NCBI RefSeq assembly: GCF_023078275.1
Contig: NC_062982.1
Span: 21,896,695-21,960,694 of the forward strand
DNA length: 64,000 bases
Origin: Leguminivora glycinivorella
Taxonomy: Eukaryota; Arthropoda; Insecta; Lepidoptera; Tortricidae
Direction of reading: 5' to 3'
How positions within the stretch are numbered: the first letter of the stretch is position 1; each line of letters opens with the position of its first letter. Below are positions 54,527-64,000 of this stretch, in pieces. The notes beneath the pieces are model-generated. The model saw only the letters and a list, made by a program, of their open reading frames with translations. It searched no databases and had not been told where the DNA came from. The translations under genes and the position numbers were made by a program.

Positions 54527-56360
54527 TTACAGATAAAAGCGTTAAAATCAACGTTTTTTTCTTTAAAACCAAGGTTTTGGAGAAAAAAATGCCTTAAAGT
54601 TAAAAAGGATGCTTGGGAATGAGTATCATGTGTCCCAACAAGACGCATCTCCAGCACATTCGGCAAATGGTATTCTAGCGTAGTTTCAGACTAATTTGGC
54701 AGTTTTTTATCCGAAACATGAGTGGCCACCCAGGCCTCCAGGTTTAGGCGTATTAGACTATTTTGTATGGTCATACATGCTTTGAAGACTAAATTTTTAT
54801 AAAATCATAAACCTAGCACATTTCAAAAAGGTTATCGAGAGTATTTGGGATGAAATGTGAAGAAAACGGTGCGTGCCGCGTGTGATCCGTTTGAGAAGCG
54901 TTTGAGGCTGGTAAACAAGTTAATGCTGGAGTTATTCCAAAACATTTGTTGTGAATGTAGTAAATAAGAGTGCCATTCATAAAATATAATAATAATGTAG
55001 TAACTATTTGTTCATTTTGTTTTATTGGCTATTTGTGCTGTATTCGAACTTATTGGACACGATGTATATTTTAATAAACAACCTTCGGTATCGACAAATG
55101 TTTTATTTTTATGACATTTGTTTTAAACACATCTGTTGTGCTATCCTTGTTACAACACAGTTTAATAATAGTATTTTATGCAACAGGTGTTTAAAGGAAG
55201 TCAGAAAATACGAGTGGCGTGGGTAACAATTTGAGGCGAAGCCGAAAATGGTTTATAAAGACGCCACGAGTATTTTTTGACTCAGTTAAACACCGTTGCA
55301 CACAAGACAATGTCACATACCTTTTCTACGACCATGCACTTAGTTTTTAATAGTTTTCTACAATAACTTTCGTAAAATTCACACTGTTTCCTGTATTTTG
55401 GCGCAAAGGTTTGCATTGCCAGCGCAGCTGTCTAAAGGCATCCCGCGCACACGCGCAGTATCATTATTAACAATGCGTTGCCATGGTTAAAGAGCCAAAC
55501 AATGCGTTTTCATTTTTTTCGTTACTGCGCGCATGCGGGGAAGCCGGCAGGGCTGGCTTTGGGGAATAGGCTTGTAGGGTTTTAAAGATCTATGCTCATG
55601 ACCCTGTAAATGGCGGGAATAGGAAAAGAGTAGTATCGTACAATGCAGTCAACAGTAATTTTAATCAAAATCTAGAACATTCCTTTAGTTAATTAGTGCC
55701 CACTGATTGACTAACCACGTTATCTGTTCCCGGATTTTGATTTGCATGGATTTCAGCAAAGTAGCGCCTGATTCCAATGATTATTTGACAGGAACGTTGC
55801 GCTGCAATACTGTTTGTTAGCGCCCATTTACACGGTGCAAGAACTCGCCTGCGAGTTTCATGAATTTGCGGTATTTGGTTTGAACTAGCATAATGATGGG
55901 AGAAATTACGTAAAACTTTACCTTAACACTTTTTTGAGTTATTTGTCACAAATAGAATTCTCTCTGGTACGTAAAAAAACTATTGTTATTTTTGTAACGA
56001 CAGACGAAACTTACAAAACTCACAAAAATAAATGAAAATTTACAAAACTCACATTACGTATCTTTGCAACAGTAACTTTCACATTATTCACAAAGTACCT
56101 AGTAAATATTTTTGTGAACCCCAAATAGCCTTTGTTTCTTTTCACCTAGACATAGGTACATACCTAGCCAACGCAACATCACAATCACGCGCTTTGCAAG
56201 CGTATTCGTTTCTAGCTCTCCCAATAGCTCTTTTCTATTGGCGCGTCAGAGCCAGCCTGCGTTTTGATCGCCGCGTACCGTCAAAGATCGTCACTTTGAC
56301 TAGGCCGACTAGACTGCAAAATCGTGATCGTCTATCAGTCTATGATATAAAAAAAAAATA
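54527..56360. other. No gene; poorly resolved repeat-like blocks
   Basis: AACAGGTGTTTAAAGGAAGT near 55184 and its imperfect inverted partner near 55283 may mark a small element. CACGGTGCAAGAACTCGCCT near 55834 resembles a common lepidopteran MITE. No reading frame here has recognisable protein motifs. Confidence 0.35.
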
Positions 56361-56787
56361 GTTATTTGTTATACAAGGGGCCAAAGTTGTATTTTAACGC
56401 CGAGTGTGGAATTGAAAAACGAGCAAGTGAAAGGATTCTATAGTTGAACCACGAGCGAAGCGAGTGGTTCAAGAATAGAATCCTGAACTTGCGAGTTTTT
56501 TAACACGCGAGAAGTAAAATACATTTGCACCCGAGTGTAACACAAAACTTTTCCCCTCACTATAGCGAGGAAACTACAACGTAAAAAATGCGTTTATCAC
56601 TGCTTCCAGTAGTTCCACAGGTGGTAAATCATCTTTATTACTAGGTTCACCTAATTTTATCAATTTTAAAGCAGTTAATTTGACTTTATTCAAGGTCAAA
56701 TTACTTTACCCACTAGTGGAAAAATGCGTTTTTATCCGCTGGTATTAAAGGACAAAACACGTGTTTCCGAGCTAGTGAGGGGAAAAA
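56361..56787 (+). mobile_element. Uninterrupted copy of the 35273-36135 element
   Basis: Collinear with that copy but without its ~420-bp insertion, so it shows the pre-insertion form. Contains ACCACGAGCGAAGCGAGTGG near the left and CACGTGTTTCCGAGCTAGTG at the right end. Confidence 0.75.
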
Positions 56788-57122
56788 AAATTAAAATGTT
56801 TATTTCTATAAATAATTACAAATAACATGTTTTTTCTTAACTACTAATCTTAACTAATAAAGATTTTAAGTATGTGAATAGCCTTTTTATTTCTGTCTAG
56901 AATAACAAACCAATCAGAGATATAAATATGATGTTTGACTTCGACTTTACTAATCTTATTTAAATGGTAAGTAGTTTTAGTTTGCTTAGTTTGAAAAACA
57001 AAATGTACTTATATTTTTATTTATGTCTGTCGTGATCTCTTGATTTTATGAATTCATTAAAAGTTTCATTACCTTTCTTAAAATATAAGATGCCACGGAT
57101 AAAATATCGTCACTACTTTTAA
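56788..57122. other. No recognised feature
   Basis: AT-rich, nothing supportable. Confidence 0.5.
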
Positions 57123-57664
57123 AAAAACCGGTCAAGAGCGTGTCGGGCCACGCTCAGTGTAGGGTTCCGTAGTTTTCCGTATTTTTCTCAAAAACTACTA
57201 AACCTATCAAGTTCAAAACAATTTTCCTAGAAAGTCTTTATAAAGTTCTACTTTTGTGATTTTTTTCATATTTTTTAAACTTATGGTTCAAAAGTTAGAG
57301 GGGGGGGGACGCACTTTTTTTTCCTTTAGGAGCGATTATTTCTGAAAATATTAATATTATCAAGAAATGATTTTAGTAAACCCTTGATCATTTTTAAATA
57401 CCTATCCAACAATATATCACACGTTGGGGTTGGAATGAAAAATAATATCAGCCCCCACTTTACATGTAGGGGGGGTACCCTAATAAATAATTTTTTTCCA
57501 TTTTTTATTTTTGCACTTTGTTGGCGTGATTGATATACATATTGGTACCAAATTTCAGCTTTCTAGTGCTAACGGTTACTGAGATTATCCGCGGACGGAC
57601 GGACGGACAGACAGACATGGCGAAACTATAAGGGTTCCTATAGTTGACTACGGAACCCTAAAAA
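57123..57664 (-). mobile_element. ~540-bp dispersed family, copy 3
   Basis: Reverse complement of the 8644-9195 copy: GTCAAGAGCGTGTCGGGCCA to CTACGGAACCCTAAAAAC. Contains a G9 run near 57300 and a GGAC microsatellite at the right. Confidence 0.8.
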
Positions 57665-57800
57665 CTTGTATCTTCGTCTGTCAATGAAAAGAAAATTGTA
57701 GTAAGTATGATGTATGGAATACATTATAGACTTACTGCGTTTTTTGAGGAGCAGCGTGAGATACGAAATTTTTTCAAAGTAGTGACGATATTAAAATTTC
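57661..57800 (+). repeat. Dispersed repeat shared with 9466-9590
   Basis: AACTTGTATCTTCGTCTGTC, TAGACTTACTGCGTTTT and TTTTTTCAAAGTAGTGACGA match 9466-9590 with indels. Class unknown. Confidence 0.6.
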
Positions 57801-57841
57801 TTAATAAAACTACACTTCGAACTTATTTTTACCGACTTCAA

Positions 57842-58388
57842 AAAACCGGCCAAGAGCGTGTCGGGCCACGCTCAGTGTAGGGTTCCGTAGTTTTTCGAAT
57901 TTTTCTCAAAAACTACTGAACCTATCAAGTTCAAAACAATTTTCCTAGAAAGTCTTTATAAAGTTCTACTTTTGTGATTTTTTTCATATTTTTTAAACAT
58001 ATGGTTCAAAAGTTAGAGGGGGGGGGACGCACTTTTTTTTCCTTTAGGAGCGATTATTTCCGAAAATATTAATATTATCAAAAAACGATCTTAGAAAACC
58101 CTTATTCATTTCTTAATACCTATCCAACAATATATCACACGTTGGGGTTGGAAAGAAAAAAATATCAGCCCCCACTTTACATGTAGGGGGGGTACCCTAA
58201 TAAAACATTTTTTTCCATTTTTTATTTTTGCACTTTGTTGGCGTGATCGATATACATATTGGTACAAATTTCAGCTTTCTAGTGCTAACGGTTACTGAGA
58301 TTAACCGCGGACGGACGGACGGACGGACGGACGGACAGACAGACATGGCGAAACTATAAGGGTTCCTAGTTGACTACGGAACCCTAAA
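57842..58388 (-). mobile_element. ~540-bp dispersed family, copy 4
   Basis: Closely similar to copy 3. It lies between ACCGACTTCAAAA on the left and AAAAAGGAGGAGGTTTTC on the right, halves of a recognisable insect repeat, which suggests insertion into an A-run. Confidence 0.8.
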
Positions 58389-58512
58389 AAGGAGGAGGTT
58401 TTCAATTCTACTGTTTTTTACAGCAATGTAGATAATGTATTAGGTACTCGTGATCCGGGTTTAATAAAGCTAAAATATAAAAATTAAATTACCCATCACA
58501 TTACAGTATTTT

Positions 58513-58760
58513 TTATGAAGGTAAACGAGGTCGCTTGATGGTAAGCGATCACTGCCGATCGTGGACACTCAATAGATACATCAAAAGGGTTAGAGGTGCT
58601 TTGCTGGCCTTTAAGATGGGCGTAAGCTCTTTCCTTGAAAGTTTGAAGGTCGTATCGGTTCGGAAATACTGCGGACGGCCCTTAATTCAATAGTTTAACT
58701 GTGCGAGGAAAAAGTTTTTGGAGACTCGCACAACAACGCCTGTAGTTTTTTTTAGAATAA
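58513..58760 (-). pseudogene. LINE 3' fragment of the 3190-3472 family, decayed
   Basis: GTAAGCGATCACTGCCG, GGCCTTTAAGATGGGCGTAA, GAAGGTCGTATCGGTTCGGA and CAATAGTTTAACTGTGCGAG are the reverse complement of the fragment at 3250-3470, extending further into ORF2. The C-terminal frame is broken. Confidence 0.7.
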
Positions 58761-58857
58761 GATTGGATTTAAGGGATGCATTGATCACTAAGTAAATTGA
58801 CTTGTCTGCAACGGCTACAACTAATCAACATAAACTAAATGAAAATAATTAGATAGG

Positions 58858-59443
58858 TAAGGTACAGCGGGGCAAATCTCGACTGGGGGCAATTGTAAGT
58901 AATACATTTTTTCCATGTTTTACAATGTTTGCATTATTAATTACAGTGTTCACTCTGCATACATGTGGAACTCAACTTAATAGTGTTGTGTAAGAAATCA
59001 AGCAGACTTCAAATAGAATAGGACTCACCTGGTGTGGTTCTCAATACCAGCGTACCAAGGGGGGCCCCCAATCCTTCGATATTTTAGACTAGGTCCACAG
59101 GCTGTGTGGCACGTAGAAATTCTCTTGTGATGAAATGGCTGGATCTATCTTGTAAATTTATAAGCTCAAGCTCAAGCTTCCGAGGAGCGAGCTAGCGGCG
59201 GTTGTCGTTTTAAGAAGAAGTGTGTGGTAACACTGAGCTTTAGTGTTGCTCGCTTGATAAAAGCGTTCCGTTTCAGGTTTGTCCCGTTTTGAAATCTGCT
59301 ATTCGACTAAGTTTTAATCGATTTAAAATTAAGACAAAAAAAAATATGTAATACTTGTGCGTACTCATAAAAAATACGGGACAAGTGTAATAATGGAAAA
59401 AATGGATCAGTTACAATGTCGAAATTGTCTTGCTGTACCTTAC
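58858..59443. mobile_element. MITE (27740-27932 family) interrupted by a ~390-bp insertion
   Basis: The left part runs from TAAGGTACAGCGGGGCAAAT to about 58991. The right part resumes near GTGTAATAATGGAAAAAATG (about 59386) and ends at GCTGTACCTTA. The uninterrupted copy is 193 bp. The insert contains GGACTCACCTGGTGTGG and CTCAAGCTCAAGCTTCCGAG and is unclassified. Confidence 0.65.
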
Positions 59444-59655
59444 ATTTTAATAATACGACCCATTCATTTATTCAAAAATGTGTTTTATCACTTTATTAGT
59501 ATCACGTCTATATGACGGCCATATTCCCGGGTCATCTTTAAACGAACTGATTTTATAGATTTTCCAGTTTATACTCGCCGTAAACTCATATAGACTACCT
59601 ACCAGTGGCGGCGCGTGAATATATTTGGAAGGCAACACAGAGCAAAAAATAAAAA

Positions 59656-60186
59656 TCGGCCAAGAGCGTGTCGGGCCACGCTCAGTGTAGGGTTCCGTAG
59701 TTTTCCGTATTTTTCTCAAAAACTACTGAACCTATCAAGTTCAAAACAATTTTCCTAGAAAGTCTTTATAAAGTTCTACTTTTGTGATTTTTATCATATT
59801 TTTTAAACATATGGTTCAAAAGTTAGAGGGGGGGGACACACTTTTTTTTCCTTTAGGAGCGATTATTTCCGAAAATATTAATATTATCAAAAAACGATGA
59901 TAGTAAACCCTTATTCATTTTTAAATACCTATCCAACAATATATTACACGTTGGGGTTGGAATGAAAAAAAAAAATCAGTCCCCACTTGACATGTAAGGG
60001 GGGTACCCTAACAAAACCTTTTTTTCCTTTTTTTATTTTACCACTTTGTCGGCGTGATTGATATACATATTGGTACCAAATTTCAGCTTTCTAGTGCTAA
60101 CGGTTACTGAGATTATCCGCGGACGGACGGACAGACAGACATGGCGAAACTGTAAGGGTTCCTAGTTGACTACGGAACCCTAAAAA
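59656..60186 (-). mobile_element. ~540-bp dispersed family, copy 5
   Basis: Same layout as copies 3 and 4, from CGGCCAAGAGCGTGTCGGGC to CTACGGAACCCTAAAAAA. Slightly more diverged (a G8 run, and CCACTTGACATGTAAGG). Confidence 0.8.
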
Positions 60187-60252
60187 ACGCAACCTACCTT
60201 AATATTAGGTACTTTAGGCGCCCATCCAAGTGCATTTATCATACAGTCCGCT

Positions 60253-62546
60253 ATAGTCATACTAGTTATGAAAAAAAAGCTGCACTTTTAGATGGAAGCA
60301 AGCCGCTTTGCATGGTGATAGTAGACATCATAGTAAACGATTTTTTCCGAGGATATCGAAATTTCATCCCTTAGGAAGCCGAGCGCAGCGAGGTGTTTTA
60401 TGAAAATGAAAAAAATTCTATCTTTTTTTCGATTTTGACAAATCGTATCTCAAATGAAAGATATTGATTAGTGTAACTTAAAAAAAATTAAAAAAAAAAT
60501 ATTGTTCAGAAAAAGTAACAAAAAAATTGAAAAATGTAAATTTACGTATCGCATTAAACAACTTCAAAGAATGAATGACAAAATGTACAATATCGATATA
60601 CGAGTTTTTTTATATCAAAGACAGATAAATTCATAATTGAAAACTAAAAACCGCATCGAAATCGGATCAGTAGTTTTTAAGGTACAAGTTGCCAAAGTTG
60701 GAAAAGTTTAGTTTATATGATCACTTTGCAATTCATTTGCCAGAAAGTCAGAAATAATCTATTTTTCTTAGACATAAAAGTACACAGTGACAGTACACAT
60801 CAAAATAAAAGTTTTTTTCTCGAGGATATCATAATTTAAGCCCTTAGAAGGACGAGCGTAGTGAGGACTATTAACAACTGTTAAAAAAATTTTTATTATT
60901 TTTGTGCTTTGTCCGATTTTGACAAAAAATGTGTCAATTGAAAGGTATTGTTTAATGTAATCGAAAAAAAAAATTAAAAAAAAAAATTGCTAAAAACGTG
61001 TAAGAAAAAATTAAAAAAAACTTAAATTTTCGTATCACGCTGAATAACTGCTAAGAACGACAGATACGATATACAATGTCGATATATGAGTTTTTAAAAT
61101 CAAAGACAAATAAATTCATAATTATAAACTGAAAACCGAATCGAAATTGGATCAGTAGTTTTTAAGATACAAGTTGCCAAAGTTGGCTTAGTTTGTTTAT
61201 ATGGTCGCTTTTAAATTATTCAGCCAAAAAGTCAGAAATAACAGGAAATAATATATTTTTCTTACAGCTAAGAGTATGCATTGATAGAAGACATCATAAT
61301 AAATGATTTTCGCTGAGGATATAAAAATTTCATCCCTTAGGAATCCGAGCGTAGCGAGGTCTGCAACGAAAAACAACAACAAGTTTTTTTTTTAGGTTAC
61401 ATAAATTAATTTCTTTCAACTGACACACGTTTTGTAAAAATCAGACCACCCAAAAAAAACTTGTTTTTTTGTTGTTTTTCGTTGCAGACCTCGCTACGCT
61501 CGGATTCCTAAGGGATGAAATTTTTATATCCTCAGCGAAAACCATTTATTATGATGTCTTCTATCAATGCATACTCTTAGCTGTAAGAAAAATATATTAT
61601 TTTTGACTTTTTGGCTGAATAATTTAAAAGCGACCATATAAACAAACTAAGCCAACTTTGGCAACTTGTATCTTAAAAACTACTGATCCGATTTCGATTC
61701 GGTTTTCAGTTTATAATTATGAATTTATTTGTCTTTGATTTTAAAAACTCATATATCGACATTGTATATCGTATCTGTCGTTCTTAGCAGTTATTCAGCG
61801 TGATACGAAAATTTAAGTTTTTTTTAATTTTTTCTTACACGTTTTTAGCAATTTTTTTTTTTAATTTTTTTTTCGATTACATTAAACAATACCTTTCAAT
61901 TGACACATTTTTTGTCAAAATCACTACGCTCGTCCTTCTAAGGGCTTAAATTATGATATCCTCGAGAAAAAAACTTTTATTTTGATGTGTACTGTCACTG
62001 TGTACTTTTATGTCGAAGAAAAATAGATTATTTCTGACTTTCTGGCAAAGGAATTGCAAAGTGATCATATAAACTAAACTTTTCCAACTTTGGCAATTTG
62101 TACCTTAAAAACTACTGATCCGATTTCGATGCGGTTTTTAGTTTTCAATTATGAATTTATCTTTCTTTGATATAAAAAAACTCGTATATCGATATTGTAC
62201 ATTTTGTCATTCATTCTTTGAAGTTGTTTAATGCGATACGTAAATTTACATTTTTCAATTTTTTTGTTACTTTTTCTGAACAATATTTTTTTTTAAGTTG
62301 CACTAATCAATATCTTTCATTTGAGATACGATTTGTCAAAATCGGACCATATGATAAAAAGATAGAATTTTTTTCATTTTCATAAAACACCTCGCTGCGC
62401 TCGGCTTCCTAAGGGATGAAATTTCGATATCCTCGGAAAAAATCGTTTACTATGATATCTACTATCACCATGCAAAGCGGCTTGCTTCCATCTAAAAGTG
62501 CAGCTTTTGGTCAAAAATTCTCCATAACAAGTATGACTACTATGAA
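60253..62546. mobile_element. 2.3-kb near-perfect palindrome with tandemly repeated arms (foldback-like)
   Basis: The left arm (about 60253-61398) and right arm (about 61448-62546) are reverse complements with few mismatches and some indels, around a ~50-bp spacer. Each arm contains about two and a half ~490-bp subunits. Subunits are marked in the left arm by GAGGATATCGAAATTTCATC (60350), GAGGATATCATAATTTAAGC (60822) and GAGGATATAAAAATTTCATC (61314), each followed by a GAGCG(C/T)AG(C/T)GAGG block. Long inverted repeats built of subrepeats are the hallmark of Foldback elements. No transposase frame is visible. A transcript across it would form a very long double-stranded RNA. Confidence 0.85.
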
Positions 62547-63130
62547 AGCGCTTAAAAAGCCATCTCTCCGCTTGTAACTTTAACTCTGGACGATCACGGC
62601 CTCGCGTCGCGTGACAATACATTTCTTTATTTCGAATGTTTGCGTCGAAAAACGTGTTGATTCATTTAGTAAGTAATCTATTATACAACAGTCAAAATGA
62701 ATTAACACTGCCATTACTAAACAAACCAAAGAAAGTCCTAACAATCTCTTAAAAACAGGTAGTATCTAACCTTGACACTCTGGCTTGCATTGTCACTAAA
62801 ACACGACAAACACTCCAAATCATTTAAATTTCACTGATATATTGCACGTAATGAGCAAGTTAATAAAAAAACTGAGAGAATAACAAACACAAAACATTTG
62901 AAAGCACACGAAGCCTCGGTAACAAGCGAGACGCAAGTGTTGCAGTGATATTATTCCAATTTCACCCACGAATTTAAAAACCTTTTCATACCAACAAAGT
63001 ATATCTGAAAAAACGTTCATTATCACATTACTAAACTTAAATTAAATAAAATTCTCGGTTATTTAATAGAAACTATCAATATTTAAAGGCTTTTATTGAA
63101 AATAAATATAAGTTACAAAACACAATCAAA
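62547..63130. other. No recognised feature
   Basis: No gene or repeat that I can support. Confidence 0.5.
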
Positions 63131-63235
63131 TTTTACCCATTAAAAATAAATAAATAAATAAATAAATATTATAGGACATTCTTACACAGATTGACTGAGG
63201 CCCACGGTAAGCTCAAGAAGGCTTGTGTTGTACCC
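63131..63235 (-). mobile_element. SINE/LINE tail (minus strand) with (AAAT)n
   Basis: On the minus strand the segment contains GAGCTTACCGTGGGCCTCAG, TCAATCTGTGTAAGAATGTC and CCTATAATATTTATTTATTT, the tail shared by many lepidopteran SINEs and related to the 4945-5200 element. Confidence 0.65.
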
Positions 63236-64000
63236 ATTAATACATTTATAATTTTAGTATGGCAATATTTAGCATGCAATTATTACACTGTAATATCAAT
63301 CTTATTTGTTTTACTCGAAGCTTTAAATTCAAATGAACAAGTGCGATCAATCGAATGTTGTGCGCTTGGCTGCTATGTGTTCGCGAATGGCGGTCACCCT
63401 TCTCTGTCATCTCAATCCTGCTATGAGTAGAGTAAAAGAGATAGTTGCGCCCAAATTACGTACATAGGAGTTCGCGATAGGCAAACACTCACACGCGCGC
63501 ACTTTGTGAATGTGTATGTGCGTGTTTTCAAATATAAACCTTATAACGCATTGTTTACGGTTTTTATTCAAATGAATAACTCGATAAGAAGCCGAGTTGC
63601 TTTGGAGTTTAGTTGAGCTGTCTTTATCAGCGTGTGCGTGATTTTTGTATCTGTGTGGAGTGACCATGAATGAATATGAAAGCTTAGGCATAAGTAGCTT
63701 CACTTCGCGTTCGCGCGCCCGATAATTTTAGGTACATATTTGAATTTAAGCAAATGGTGTTATTATTTGTGAGGCAATACGTAATGTTTTAATTTTAACT
63801 ATTATAAGTATATTTTTTTATTTCAATGGTGGTTTGTAACTTTGGTATTTGTTGCGGAACATCTAGGGCAACTCGGTGGGAATTGGATTGTATGAGCGCG
63901 CCGCCACTGCTACCTACCGATAGATATCGCAAAAGCATACCTACAGCACTACAGAGAGCGATTTCACATTAATACGATCCTATGTCGGGTGTAGAAAGGA
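63236..64000. other. No recognised feature
   Basis: Short frames on both strands (63191-63430, 63407-63703) have no motifs. A real gene could start beyond the window edge, but nothing here shows it. Confidence 0.45.

Noticed and set aside
56032..56361. 109-codon plus frame as a host exon
   Set aside because: It shows no motif, its composition shifts along its length, and it runs directly into a dispersed repeat.

Overview
The window looks like intergenic, repeat-saturated DNA from a moth or butterfly (Lepidoptera). I see no convincing host protein-coding gene. The background is AT-rich. Several repeats are ones I recognise from memory as typical of lepidopteran genomes: tRNA-derived SINEs with B-box motifs, LINE 3' ends with short tandem tails, and many palindromic MITEs. 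No database was consulted, so family names are given only where motifs support them.

Layout. 0-6.4 kb: a 120-bp tandem repeat with an open frame, an old inverted-repeat element built around an iterated GTAAAGGAC motif, LINE/retroposon ends, a SINE, and a GC-rich tandem array. 6.4-10.4 kb: dispersed repeats. 10,424-27,216: one 16.8-kb LTR-retrotransposon-like insertion. It has two near-identical ~7.1-kb terminal direct repeats (TGTAAC...GTTACA), a 2.6-kb non-coding internal domain, and a perfect 5-bp target duplication (CTTAA). This is the most striking object in the window. 27.4-37.3 kb: a dense field of MITEs, hairpins and SINE fragments, several nested. 38,059-41,264: a hAT-type non-autonomous element with an 8-bp TSD, split by an intact 935-codon RTE-clade LINE that has its own 10-bp TSD. 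41.5-44.8 kb: inverted-repeat elements and retroposon tails. 45.1-48.9 kb, minus strand: a two-ORF LINE. Its ORF2 lies in the -1 frame relative to ORF1, with an A_AAA_AAC slippery heptamer in the overlap, and is broken near its C terminus by a one-base frameshift. 49-60.2 kb: SINEs, truncated retroposons with clear TSDs, and three of the window's five copies of a ~540-bp dispersed family. 60.25-62.55 kb: a ~2.3-kb near-perfect palindrome whose arms are themselves ~490-bp tandem repeats (foldback-like).

How the parts relate. The only coding capacity is retrotransposon machinery (endonuclease plus reverse transcriptase). The non-autonomous elements (SINEs, MITEs, the giant-LTR element) would need proteins supplied in trans. 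Nested insertions give local age orderings, for example hAT before RTE and an interspersed repeat before a SINE. The LTR element and the RTE appear young; the 1.2-3.1 kb inverted-repeat element and many fragments are old.
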